64,000 nt of DNA from Lachnospiraceae bacterium. GTDB taxonomy: Bacteria; Bacillota; Clostridia; Lachnospirales; Lachnospiraceae. The notes under the pieces were generated by a model, which was given only the letters and a program-made list of their open reading frames with translations, was not told where the DNA came from and searched no databases. The position numbers were made by a program, and so were the translations under genes. Positions 18,660 through 27,830 of this stretch are shown one piece after another; position 1 is the first letter of the stretch; each line of letters begins with the position of its first letter. Location: the NCBI GenBank assembly GCA_022791975.1, contig JAAWAC010000007.1, positions 62,001 to 126,000 of the forward strand. Reading direction: 5' to 3'.

Positions 18660-19985
18660 CTAAATTCTCTGGGCCTTTACACCCAGAAGATCCGAAAGCA
18701 TCTGAAGCTCTCCGGTGTAATCTCCGTAGGCCACGGCAAAATGTTGTCCGGCATAGGCATCGCAGAGCTCCCGGATATCTCCGTCCAGCTGCACATTCAG
18801 GGCGGGCATATGACCACCTCTTGGTTCTGTCTCCATGCCAGTACCCGTGCCGTATAGGAGATGATAGGAGCCCACATCCTCCACCAGCCGGGCCCAGGTA
18901 ATCCTCTCCGGCCGAAGCACTCCGCAGACCTGCAACCCGTGAAAGCCCGGAAGATTCTCAAAGCGCAGAATCTCCGGCTTTTCTTTTGCCATGGTAAAAG
19001 GAAGAAATCCACAGGGAGAAAATTGCAGCGTATTCTCCCAGTGGGTAAGGGAATCTCCATACCAGACTGTCTGTCCGGAAAGATAAGACAGCATCAGCAT
19101 GGTAACGGTCACCGGTGTGTCTCCCTCACAGGCCGCCACAAAGCCATCCTCCGCCAGCAAAGAAAGGGACACGCAGGGCACTACCCGATATTCCTTGGAA
19201 AGCTCATACTGGCACTTGACATTCACCGCCTCCCAGTGCTTTTCCTCACAGAACTCCCGAAGGGCCACATAGAGAGCCATGGTTTTATGAAGAAGCTCCG
19301 GCGTCACCTTGTCTCCCCAGCATGAGAGCCTCCCCAGCCGCTCCCTGGCCGCCGCCACCTTCTCCTCCGGGATACTCTCTGCCCTTCGGATCAGAGAATA
19401 GGTGTCCATCTGCTCAATCTCCGGACCAATGTGATACCGCATAAGCACATGGTCAAAGGTTCCCGTGTAAATACTCATGGAGGTGTAGCCAAAAAGCCCG
19501 ATTTTGGCATAGAATAAGGCATCTGCCGCAGCCGCGGCCCTGGCAAACCAGGCAATCCGCCGGATGGCCTCCGGCTCCTTAAAGCTTCTGAGGAGGACAG
19601 GACAGGGAAGCCCTAGCCGCTTTACCACTCCGGCAAACATGCTGGCAGACACATAGGAGCCTGTGCTCTCCTTTCTGCCCTCCACCTCCTCCAGAGGGAA
19701 GCCCCAGAACATACAGGGCCTGCCGTGGAGCTCCTTTAGGGCGGCCATCACCACATTGCACTCCACCCAGGTGGTCAGCACCACCAGGGCCCCACAGCAA
19801 TCCTGCTCCCCTAAGAGCCTTCGCACCTGGGCAACCGCCTCCTTTTCCGAAACCGCAATGTTCCCCCATTCTCCCAGAATTAGGGGCTGTTCCCCTAGGC
19901 TTTCCAAAATCCCCCTCTGAATGGCCCATGTGTTGTCACACAGGTAATCCTCATGTCCCAGCCAGATCACACCTGTCTTTCTCAT
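18660..19985 (-). CDS. L-fucose/L-arabinose isomerase-like protein
   Basis: A 441-residue protein resembling the L-fucose/L-arabinose isomerase superfamily over its length, including IGLFGYTSMSIYTGTFDHVLMRYHIGPEIEQMD and the C-terminal beta domain with EPRGGHMPALNVQLDGD. Members of this group use Mn2+ to interconvert aldoses and ketoses, but many homologues are uncharacterised. I prefer the ATG at 19985 (MRKTGVIWLGHE), with AAAGGAG and GGGCAGG upstream; the longer ORF start has no ribosome-binding site. With the ceramidase-like gene after it, it forms a two-gene sugar-related insert. The substrate is unknown. Confidence 0.75.
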   Translation of the reverse strand: MRKTGVIWLGHEDYLCDNTWAIQRGILESLGEQPLILGEWGNIAVSEKEAVAQVRRLLGEQDCCGALVVLTTWVECNVVMAALKELHGRPCMFWGFPLEEVEGRKESTGSYVSASMFAGVVKRLGLPCPVLLRSFKEPEAIRRIAWFARAAAAADALFYAKIGLFGYTSMSIYTGTFDHVLMRYHIGPEIEQMDTYSLIRRAESIPEEKVAAARERLGRLSCWGDKVTPELLHKTMALYVALREFCEEKHWEAVNVKCQYELSKEYRVVPCVSLSLLAEDGFVAACEGDTPVTVTMLMLSYLSGQTVWYGDSLTHWENTLQFSPCGFLPFTMAKEKPEILRFENLPGFHGLQVCGVLRPERITWARLVEDVGSYHLLYGTGTGMETEPRGGHMPALNVQLDGDIRELCDAYAGQHFAVAYGDYTGELQMLSDLLGVKAQRI

Positions 19986-20021
19986 TATCCTGCCCTCTCC
20001 TTTACGTTTCTTGTTAGCCAT

Positions 20022-20080
20022 TTTTTACTTTCTATTTCGAAAGCATTTGTAAGTATTTATCTTTCGTTTTTCTTACTATA
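20022..20080 (-). promoter_or_regulatory. A+T-rich spacer with CTTTCG dyad before the isomerase-like gene
   Basis: This short spacer carries TTTCGAAA and an inverted pair CTTTCG/CGAAAG 17 bases apart, plus TTACTTTC, which resembles the motif near the ROK gene at 44058. It may hold a promoter or operator that lets the two sugar genes be controlled separately from the SWIM gene upstream. Confidence 0.3.
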
Positions 20081-22177
20081 TCAAAATGTCTCTCCGGTTT
20101 CAAGAGATAATTGCCAGCCTCTAGCCCGCTCAAAGGAAAGTCTCTCCTGGCAAGCTTTCAAATACCGACTCAGAGCGCTCAGCTCTTCCAACACCGGCCT
20201 CGGATCGAACTCCATCTGGTGTCGTTTTTCCCGCAAAAGCTTCCCCACCTGGAAAAGCTTTTCCCCTGCCACATGAAGTCCCAGGCGTTCTCCCTCCTCG
20301 CCCAGCTCCTCCAGCCGATCCAGAAGTCCCTCCTGTAGGGAAAAAAGACCTACAGAAAAAAGATCTGTAAGCTGCCGCACTGTCTCCCGCTCATACCTCT
20401 CCATGGTTTTCAATAGAGCCGGCGACACCCGTTCTGCCTGGGTCTCGTCGCTCTTTTCCAGGAGTTCCTGGGGAGACCCCAGTTCCTCCCCGGGATTTTG
20501 CTGGAAAAATTCAATGGGATACAGACACAGTCTCCCCTCCTCCAGATACAGAAAGCCAAAAAACACCAGGGCTCCCCGGGATTTTTTTTGCAAACGCTGC
20601 TCCAGGCGCTCCAAAAGCTGGATCGTCAGGCGCTCCTCCCTGGTATACCGCAGAGAAATAAAAAGCGCCCGTCCCTCCCGGTCAAAAAGACTCCAGGAAA
20701 ATCTCTGCTGTACCTGGTCAAAGGAGCTCTCCCCCCACTTTGCTGCTCCCACCAGAGCCAGGCGCTCCTGCCCCTTCTGCTTAAAATAATTCCCCAGCAA
20801 ACTCTCATAATCCCAGGCAATCATCTGCTGCACAGCCTCTGACTCCAGGCTTTTCTTCCCCAGGATCTCTCCCTTAGTCTCCTGGCTTGCCGACAGCCGG
20901 CCACCGAAGGCAGCTCTAGCTTCCTTTAGTCTAAATTCTGTCCCCATCATCTGCTCCCGGCTGCAGCCAAGTCCCCAGGGCGCTGGGCTGTTTTCCACCA
21001 TTCCCCTTGCCCGCTTGCCCACTCCCTCATAAAACACCGGCCGGGCATCCGTCCAGGTATAAAAGACCTGGTTCTCCGTATCCAAAAAATAATAGATCTC
21101 TCCTGCATAGCCCGTTTTGCTGGAAAAAGACCGGGCGCCAATCCCCATAAGCCTTAAATTCCCCACAAGCTCATAGGTATCCCGAAAGCTGCCGGAAAGA
21201 GCACTTATCTCCTCCTGACTTTTGGCACATTCCAACCGTCGAACCCGCTCATACAGAGAAAGCAGCCCCGCCCACAGCGCCTCGTCCCGAAAGGCTGCGG
21301 ACCGCTCAAAATACTGGCGATACTGGTTGGCCGCCTCCCGAAGACCACTCTCCATCCTGGCCAGTCCAGCCCGGTGGCTGATAAGGGCCAGCCGCTCCAG
21401 GCTCTCCGCTGTTTCCGGAGACTGCCGGCACATTCCCGTGTTCATCTGATGCTCTATGGCTTCCCTTACTGCCCTGCAAGCCTCTTCCACCAAAGCCTCG
21501 TCGAAGGAGCTCTCTGTCTCCAGAAGCTCCGCAAGCTTCGGAAGAGTAACCTGTCCCTTTTGAAGCTGATATGCCAAGAGTGCCTGGGCCTTATGTGAGC
21601 AGAGCTCCTTTCGGTGACAGGTGCAGGTAGAATACTCCAAGGGCTCCAAAAGCTTCACCACCGCCTGCTCCCAGGGAAGCCATACCGTAACAATAGAGCT
21701 CTCCTCAATCCGGGGAAGCTCTCCCACCCGGATATGTTCCAGGAGCTGCCGGTATCGCCTGGCGCCGCAGGCTTTTTTCAGCTTCTCCGGAGAGATTTCC
21801 AATAGCTCCAAAAAAAGTGGCCCGGATGCCTGGGCATTCTCCTTTGTGTTTTGTGTCTCCTCCTCAGCCACTGCCTCCAGGCTCTGTGCACTATCACCAG
21901 CCCTTTCCTCTCCCTGGCTCTTTCGTAGCCATAAAATCGCCGTCATCACATGACGACACATACTTCGGGAGGGACAGCTACAACTGCTCTCCCCCAGGGG
22001 AAGGCGTATCCTACAGGTCTCCTCCTTAAGAGCTACCTGAATCTCTTCCCCATCCCCAGTCATTGCAGGCGCCTCCTGCTCCAAATCTTTATAAGCCCGC
22101 TTTAGAATGCCTTTGTTACTCAGGCCAATCAGGTAATCATCATCCACCTGTCCGATAAAAGCCTTCACTGCCTCCAT
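20081..22177 (-). CDS. double SWIM zinc-finger protein
   Basis: A 698-residue protein with two SWIM zinc-binding motifs of the CxC-x5-CxH type: C66, C68, C74, H76 (CSCPSRSMCRH) and C185, C187, C193, H195 (CTCHRKELCSH). SWIM domains bind DNA or protein. The remaining 500 residues are helical and Glu-rich without a recognisable catalytic motif. It follows the VWA gene by 18 bases and starts at an ATG behind AGGAGGG. SWIM proteins beside MoxR and VWA genes recur in bacteria, where they are thought to recognise clients or nucleic acids; the role here is inference. Confidence 0.82.
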   Translation of the reverse strand: MEAVKAFIGQVDDDYLIGLSNKGILKRAYKDLEQEAPAMTGDGEEIQVALKEETCRIRLPLGESSCSCPSRSMCRHVMTAILWLRKSQGEERAGDSAQSLEAVAEEETQNTKENAQASGPLFLELLEISPEKLKKACGARRYRQLLEHIRVGELPRIEESSIVTVWLPWEQAVVKLLEPLEYSTCTCHRKELCSHKAQALLAYQLQKGQVTLPKLAELLETESSFDEALVEEACRAVREAIEHQMNTGMCRQSPETAESLERLALISHRAGLARMESGLREAANQYRQYFERSAAFRDEALWAGLLSLYERVRRLECAKSQEEISALSGSFRDTYELVGNLRLMGIGARSFSSKTGYAGEIYYFLDTENQVFYTWTDARPVFYEGVGKRARGMVENSPAPWGLGCSREQMMGTEFRLKEARAAFGGRLSASQETKGEILGKKSLESEAVQQMIAWDYESLLGNYFKQKGQERLALVGAAKWGESSFDQVQQRFSWSLFDREGRALFISLRYTREERLTIQLLERLEQRLQKKSRGALVFFGFLYLEEGRLCLYPIEFFQQNPGEELGSPQELLEKSDETQAERVSPALLKTMERYERETVRQLTDLFSVGLFSLQEGLLDRLEELGEEGERLGLHVAGEKLFQVGKLLREKRHQMEFDPRPVLEELSALSRYLKACQERLSFERARGWQLSLETGETF

Positions 22178-22195
22178 GTGCCCTTTCCCTCCTGT

Positions 22196-23356
22196 CTATC
22201 CGTTCATTACACTGCCCATAAAATCTCCTAGGGCCTCCGGAGTCATGGCTCCCACATGGGCTCCCAGGGCCGCCAGCCGCTGGGCCATCTGCCTGTCATA
22301 GGCCGGATTGGCATCTTTGTCAAGAGCCGTCAGGCAGATAAGCTTAGCGCCGCTTTCAATAATGCTCCCGCTCACCTGCAAAAGTCCTTGGGGACTGGCC
22401 CCCTCACACAAATCCGAGATGAGCACCACCATAGTCCGGTGGGGATATTCCACCAGACTCTCACAATACTGGAGGGCCCCTGCAATAAACGTTCCCCCAC
22501 CCAGCTGAATGCTCATAAGGGTGGCCACCGGATCGTCTAAATGGGCGCTTAAATCTACTACCTGGGTGTCAAAAATCACCAGCCGGGTATCCAACATAGG
22601 AAGCTTGGCAAAAATTCCCGCCAGAACCGCGCTGTGAATCACCGAGTCCAGCATGGAGCCACTCTCGTCCACCGCCAGAATTACCCGCCACTGGCTGTAT
22701 CGCCTAGTTCTCCCATAAAAATAAACCTGCTCCAGCTGAAGTCTCTCATTCTCCTGGTCGTAATGCTTTAGATTTCGCCGGATGGTCTTTTTTATATCCA
22801 GGTTTCGAATGGAGGGCACAGGATGACTGGCATTTCTGTCAATTTTCCCCAGAAGAGAGCGCCGAATATCCTGGTTAAGCTTCTCCGCAATCTCCTGCGC
22901 CACCTTCTTTACAATCCTTCTCGCCGCCTCCAGCACCTCCCCTTTCATGAGATGCTTCAACTGCAAAATGGTTTTTAAGAGCTCCTGATTGGGCTCCAGC
23001 TTTTCCAGTACCTCCTTATCCGTCAAAAGCTCTTTCATTCCATAATTTTCCAGTGCCTGGCGCTCCAGGATCTCCACCGTCTCCTTGGGAAATAGCTTGC
23101 GAATACGGGTTATCCAGGTGGCTGCTGTCAATCGGCTGGCGCCGGTGCCACCCTCCCGCCGCACATCCTCCCCCTGGTCCCGGCTGTAAAGAAAATCCAA
23201 AAGCTCCTCCAGATCCACACAGGAGATCCCGTTTTCCATGGCGTTATCTCCATCTTCTACTCCAGAGGCGCCTCCAGAAAAGGCCAACTGATCCGCCGCG
23301 TATTTTCCCAGGATCAGCCGCCACCGGTTCAATCTTCCCGTATCTGTCCCGCTCAT
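22196..23356 (-). CDS. VWA domain protein (CoxE-like)
   Basis: A 386-residue cytoplasmic protein with a C-terminal von Willebrand factor A domain. The metal-ion adhesion site is intact: D230-E-S232-G-S234 in ILAVDESGSM, T289 in LGGGTF and D315 in LISDLCEG. The N-terminal 220 residues are helical, as in CoxE-type partners of MoxR ATPases. I use the third codon (MSGTDTG) because its ATGA overlaps the stop of the DUF5682 gene and GGAGGA lies at the right distance. It lies three genes below its presumed ATPase partner. VWA proteins of this kind act with MoxR in metal-dependent remodelling or cofactor insertion. Confidence 0.9.
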   Translation of the reverse strand: MSGTDTGRLNRWRLILGKYAADQLAFSGGASGVEDGDNAMENGISCVDLEELLDFLYSRDQGEDVRREGGTGASRLTAATWITRIRKLFPKETVEILERQALENYGMKELLTDKEVLEKLEPNQELLKTILQLKHLMKGEVLEAARRIVKKVAQEIAEKLNQDIRRSLLGKIDRNASHPVPSIRNLDIKKTIRRNLKHYDQENERLQLEQVYFYGRTRRYSQWRVILAVDESGSMLDSVIHSAVLAGIFAKLPMLDTRLVIFDTQVVDLSAHLDDPVATLMSIQLGGGTFIAGALQYCESLVEYPHRTMVVLISDLCEGASPQGLLQVSGSIIESGAKLICLTALDKDANPAYDRQMAQRLAALGAHVGAMTPEALGDFMGSVMNG

Positions 23357-25773
23357 ATCCATTCCTCCATCCGCTTCCTGGCATAGGCATCCAGCTCCTC
23401 CCCATATGCATATTCCAGGGGAGAAACCACAAGACCTCCCAGAAGCTTCTCCTTACTAGCTCCGTGAAGAGCAGCCGCCTGCCTGGCAATCCGGTCAGTT
23501 TCCAAAGGTGTAAAATAGGAAAAGGCCCGGCGAAGCTCCGGCAACAGCCGTAGAAAAGCCTCTGGCTCCAGGTTCCCCAAAAGGCCGTCTATCATTATCA
23601 AAAAGCGCTCCCCCACAAATACAAAATCCCGGGCCGTATAAAACAATCCCCTGAGAAAAGACGCGCTGTTTAGCTGTTGTTCCTGAGCGCTTCTAAGATA
23701 GCCGGAAGCAGCCACAAAGATCCGCTCCTCCCAGCTGGACTCATACCCATACAAAAGGCCCAGCACTGCTCCCTCCAGGCCTGGGCACACCGACTTCTGC
23801 TGCAAAAGCCGGGCAAAGGCTTCCGCAAGGACCGGACGCAACATGCGAAAATCCTTTTTCCCTGTTATCTGGTACAGAGACAGGCAGCTTTCCATACAGG
23901 CCTGTTCCCTCTCCTTATCCACCTGCCCCATAGAGGGAAGCAACTGGATAATTTTCTGAAAGCAACTCTCCAAAAGCTCCCGAAGCTCCAAAAAAGCCTT
24001 CACCTGGTACAGCTCCTGAAGCTCATAGAGCATCCGCATATGGGAAAAGGCCTCCGCAAGAGAAAAGAAATCTCCGTCTGTGGCAAGCACTTGCTTTAGC
24101 TGCATCCCCATCTGGGCCTGTTCCTCCAGAAAGCCCATGAGAAATCCCTGGGTCAAAAGTTTAGCCGCATCCCGACTGCTGACACTTTTTCGGAAATAAC
24201 TGTTTATTCGGCTCCTAGCTGCCTCCTCCACCGTGCCGCCGGACATGGAAACATCTACCAGCACAGACAGCACATGGCTGGAAAACCCATAGGTCCACAC
24301 CTCCCGAATCCGGCTTCTGTCCCGCCGGTTCAGAAGATCCGCTCCCTTTTTCCGTTTGGCAAATTCCGTTTCCAAAAATTCCATCTGATACAAAAAGCGG
24401 CTGGCCGCCAAATGTTTTTTCTTGGTAAACAGCTCCAACGTAATCTCCTGCCGGGCGGAGGCCTGGATTTTCAGACCGAACTTTTTGCATTGTCTCTCAA
24501 AATCCTCAAGAATCGGCGGTCGCAGAGCACCCTCCATAAGCTTCCCCACCTGCCGCCCCCGGTTAAGCTCCTGTAAGATCCGAAGAGGCATATCCGTAGA
24601 CAGGGTACACTCTCCCTTGACAAAGGAGGAGAGGGCCGCATCCTGAAGCTCATAGAGCCCTGGCTCCTCCTTTCCCCGAAGGACCGCCAGTCCCCTTGCC
24701 ATGGAAAGCGCACAGATCTCATCGTAGGAGGAAATATTTTCCTTTTTTTGCCGCGCCTGCCTTCCGGCCCGGACTAGCTGCTCCAGCACTGCTTTCCTGT
24801 AGGCCCCCTTAGGCTCCTCCTGCTCCCACAGACACTCCCACACCCTCTGGTAAAATCCAGGGGAGGGCATACCGCTGGCATATCCGTTCAGGGCATCCGC
24901 CGCCTCCATGGAATAAGAAAGGGGATATACCCCCTGTTCCTCCTTGGACAGATGATGAAGCTTTACCGGCTCCCCCGTATAGAAAAGAAAGCTTCCCTCC
25001 TGGGATTCCCTCTTCTCCAAAAGCTCCCAAAGCCCATATGTATGAAATCCTCCGGTGACTGCCAGCACACGTTGGTGCTCCTTGGAAGCCTGGGCGATCT
25101 GCCAGGCCATATACTGTTCCCGGAGAAGACAGCCTTCCTTCCTAAGCTCCTCCCTGGGGGAGTGCTGCCGGGAAAGCCCACAATAGGTGAGCATCTGGCG
25201 GATAAAGGCCTCCGTATCCAGATAGAGACCTCCAATCTCAAAATATTTCTCCCAAAATTCAGCAAAGCTGCGAAGCCCAGTCTTTTCACAGAGAAGCTCC
25301 AAATACCGGCCCCTGCTCAGGAGATAATCATCATTATAGGTTTGCTTTTCCCCCTCCTTGCGGACCCCTGTATTTTCTGCTGTGCCCAGCAGGATTTCTC
25401 CGTAGGGCAAATCCATAAACCGGGCCGGAATGTCTCGCTTTCTGGCCTCCCGCAGGGCCACCAGCTCCGGGGAGCAATCCAAGAAAGGATAATAACATTT
25501 ATAATCCGCTTTTTCCTCTCCAAGGAGTCCCTTTAGATCCCTGTAAAAATAGTACAGAGCCACTGGGGCCTTGGTGTCTGGATGAGCCAGTACCGGGGCC
25601 AGCTCCTGGGCATTTTCCGGCCCCTCAATTAAAATACAGGTTGGCTTATAAGCCTCTATGGCTTTTTGGAGATGATAGGCGCAGGCTGGGCTGTGGTGGC
25701 GCACAGGAAAAAATGCCACCGGCTGTTCCTGGTCTAGCGCAGGTGCTTCCTGGCTTCGTAATAGCTGTTCCAT
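23353..25773 (-). CDS. DUF5682 family protein
   Basis: An 806-residue soluble protein. The N-terminal block VAFFPVRHHSPACAYHLQKAI, ILIEGPENAQELAP and LALVTGGFHTYGL-like GGFHTYG match DUF5682, a family resembling the EreA/TraB group of putative hydrolases with conserved His and Glu residues (H26, H27, E50). The rest is helical and includes VWTYGFSSHVLSVLVDVSMSGGTVEEAARSRI. It overlaps the MoxR gene by 40 bases at its 5' end and the VWA gene by 4 at its 3' end, so the three are translationally coupled. No reaction has been shown that I can rely on; a hydrolase or effector role is only a guess. Confidence 0.82.
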   Translation of the reverse strand: MEQLLRSQEAPALDQEQPVAFFPVRHHSPACAYHLQKAIEAYKPTCILIEGPENAQELAPVLAHPDTKAPVALYYFYRDLKGLLGEEKADYKCYYPFLDCSPELVALREARKRDIPARFMDLPYGEILLGTAENTGVRKEGEKQTYNDDYLLSRGRYLELLCEKTGLRSFAEFWEKYFEIGGLYLDTEAFIRQMLTYCGLSRQHSPREELRKEGCLLREQYMAWQIAQASKEHQRVLAVTGGFHTYGLWELLEKRESQEGSFLFYTGEPVKLHHLSKEEQGVYPLSYSMEAADALNGYASGMPSPGFYQRVWECLWEQEEPKGAYRKAVLEQLVRAGRQARQKKENISSYDEICALSMARGLAVLRGKEEPGLYELQDAALSSFVKGECTLSTDMPLRILQELNRGRQVGKLMEGALRPPILEDFERQCKKFGLKIQASARQEITLELFTKKKHLAASRFLYQMEFLETEFAKRKKGADLLNRRDRSRIREVWTYGFSSHVLSVLVDVSMSGGTVEEAARSRINSYFRKSVSSRDAAKLLTQGFLMGFLEEQAQMGMQLKQVLATDGDFFSLAEAFSHMRMLYELQELYQVKAFLELRELLESCFQKIIQLLPSMGQVDKEREQACMESCLSLYQITGKKDFRMLRPVLAEAFARLLQQKSVCPGLEGAVLGLLYGYESSWEERIFVAASGYLRSAQEQQLNSASFLRGLFYTARDFVFVGERFLIMIDGLLGNLEPEAFLRLLPELRRAFSYFTPLETDRIARQAAALHGASKEKLLGGLVVSPLEYAYGEELDAYARKRMEEWI

Positions 25774-26849
25774 AAACCGCCCTCTTTTCCCCCTTTGTCA
25801 CGCACCACCGTCTGAAAATAGCTGCGCAGCCGCTCCAAATCCTCCTTATTCTCCTTCTGCACGGCTCCCACCAGGTTCTCCACCAGACAGCCCAGATCCA
25901 TTTGGGAATCTCCATAATAATAAGCTGTCATCATGGTCTGATAATAGACGGAGACCGCTTCCGCTGTACTCATCACCGCGTAGGGTTTATCAATCCGGTG
26001 CCCCATGGAGGATACTCCCTCCCGCAGCTCGTGATAGGTAGCGGCCAAAAGCTCCGCCACATCCTCATCCACCTCCATGGAGATTTGATTCTCCAGGGCC
26101 AGAGCCTCCACTTCATTGATAATAATCTGTTTTTCCAGGGACACATCCCGCACTGGCATCACCGTCTCAAAGTTAAACCGACGCTTTAAGGCGCTGCTCA
26201 TTTCATTGACGCCCTTATCCCGGGTGTTGGCCGTTCCTATAACGTTAAATCCAGCCTTGGCAAAGAGCAGTCCCTCCTCCCCCAGCTCCGGCACATGAAG
26301 CACCTTGTCACTGAGAACACTGATAAGACTATCCTGGATCTCCGCCGGTGTCCGGGTAATCTCCTCAAACCGGGTCAGGATCCCCTGCTCCATTCCCATA
26401 TAGAGCGGTGAGGGCACCAGAGCTTCCCGCACCGGTCCCCTGGCCAACAGCAGGGCATAATTCCAGCTATATTTTATCATGTCCTCCGTAGTACCTGCCG
26501 TTCCCTGAATGGTATTGGTGCTGGTTCCGCTGATGGCAGCGGACAAAAGCTCGGAGAGCATAGTCTTGGCTGTTCCCGGCTCTCCCACCAGCATCAGACC
26601 CCGGTTTCCGGCCAGGGTGATAATACAGCGCTCCACCAGGGCATCATTTCCCAGATATTTTTTCCGGACAGGGATCTCCTCTCCTTTCCAGATAAGGGGC
26701 TTATGGCTTCCCAGAATAAAGGTTCGCACTGCCTGGGGGGACATTCGCCAGTTTTTAGGCTTTTTCCCCGTATCCAGCGCCCGAAGCGCCTCCAGTTCTT
26801 TTGCATAGCGCACCTCCACAGGTGGCTTAATCTCCACAACTTGTTCCAC
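25734..26849 (-). CDS. MoxR-family AAA+ ATPase
   Basis: A 371-residue AAA+ ATPase of the MoxR clade. Walker A is GEPGTAKT (89-96). The Walker B position reads GILTRFEEITRTP with Glu-Glu in place of the usual Asp-Glu. Sensor 1 lies in NVIGTANTRDKG, and the block ALKRRFNFE follows. These ATPases form rings that work with VWA proteins to remodel or activate client proteins. The gene overlaps the DUF5682 gene by 40 bases, and the VWA gene follows, as in typical MoxR-VWA operons. It is the second gene of the run after DUF362. The client is unknown. Confidence 0.9.
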   Translation of the reverse strand: MEQVVEIKPPVEVRYAKELEALRALDTGKKPKNWRMSPQAVRTFILGSHKPLIWKGEEIPVRKKYLGNDALVERCIITLAGNRGLMLVGEPGTAKTMLSELLSAAISGTSTNTIQGTAGTTEDMIKYSWNYALLLARGPVREALVPSPLYMGMEQGILTRFEEITRTPAEIQDSLISVLSDKVLHVPELGEEGLLFAKAGFNVIGTANTRDKGVNEMSSALKRRFNFETVMPVRDVSLEKQIIINEVEALALENQISMEVDEDVAELLAATYHELREGVSSMGHRIDKPYAVMSTAEAVSVYYQTMMTAYYYGDSQMDLGCLVENLVGAVQKENKEDLERLRSYFQTVVRDKGGKEGGLWNSYYEARKHLR

Positions 26850-26869
26850 AGCGGTTCTCCTTTCCCATC

Positions 26870-27766
26870 CTAATTATCCAGACAGATAAGCTGGTATTCC
26901 TTTGTTCCATATCCCAGCTCTGCCGCCGCGTCAATGGTGTGAATGCCATGGCGGGACTCCACCCGCTCCAGAAAATGATCCCGTCCCGGGTCCTTGGACT
27001 GGTAAATCAAATCCATGCAGGCCTTATCCAGAGCCACCGGATCCAGGGACGAAAGGATTCCAATATCCTTCATACAGGGGTCCTCCGCCACAGCACAGCA
27101 GTCACAATCCACAGACAGGTTGCACACCATATTCACAAAGGCAAGCTTCCCCTTAAAATACTCCACAATGCTTCCCGCCGCATCCGCCATGGACTCACAA
27201 AAAATATCCTGCTCCGCCATATGGCTCCACACAATAGCCTGGTCGCTGGTAAATCCAGCCGAATGAATCAGGGCCTTTCCTGCAGAGGAGGCACAGCCAA
27301 TAGCCAGCTGCTTTAGCGCCCCGCCATAGCCTCCCGCCGGATGTCCTTTAAAATGAGACAGCACCAACATAGAATCGTAGGAAGACAAATTCTTTCCCAC
27401 ATAGTTTTCCTTTAACACCTTTCCATTGGGAATGGGCAACACCAGATCCGGCCCCTGGGCATCCATCAGATCCACCTGAAAATACCTGGTCCAACCATGC
27501 TCCTCCATGAGATGACGATGCTTTTCCGTGGAATTTCTGGCACCGTCATAAGCCGTATTGCATTCCACCACGGTTCCCTTTACCATCTCCACCATAGGGC
27601 GCATAAACTCCGGCCGAAGATAATTCTGATTTCCTTTTTCTCCTGAATGTACCTTGACAGCCACCTTTCCTGGCAGCTCAATCCCAAGTACCTGATACAT
27701 TTTTATCACGGTTTCTGGGGTGATTTCTCTTGTAAAATAAACCTTCGCTTTTTCCATAGTCTCCAC
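26870..27766 (-). CDS. DUF362 domain protein
   Basis: A 298-residue protein of the DUF362 family, often annotated as Fe-S cluster-associated. Visible blocks are KVAVKVHSGEKGNQNYLRPEFMRPMV, VLSHFKGHPAGGYGGALKQLAIG and a cysteine-rich DCDCCAVAEDPC, which could ligate a metal or cluster. The track start is a GTG; the ATG three codons later (MEKAKVYF) is also possible, with GGAG close by. It precedes the MoxR gene by only 20 bases in the same direction and so may be the first gene of that operon. The function is unknown. A weak -10 (TATAAA) lies in the upstream spacer. Confidence 0.8.
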   Translation of the reverse strand: METMEKAKVYFTREITPETVIKMYQVLGIELPGKVAVKVHSGEKGNQNYLRPEFMRPMVEMVKGTVVECNTAYDGARNSTEKHRHLMEEHGWTRYFQVDLMDAQGPDLVLPIPNGKVLKENYVGKNLSSYDSMLVLSHFKGHPAGGYGGALKQLAIGCASSAGKALIHSAGFTSDQAIVWSHMAEQDIFCESMADAAGSIVEYFKGKLAFVNMVCNLSVDCDCCAVAEDPCMKDIGILSSLDPVALDKACMDLIYQSKDPGRDHFLERVESRHGIHTIDAAAELGYGTKEYQLICLDN

Positions 27767-27830
27767 TCATACCTTTCTGTAAAAAATTTTTATAGTAACA
27801 TTCCATTTCCTTGGGGAAGATGACGAATTT

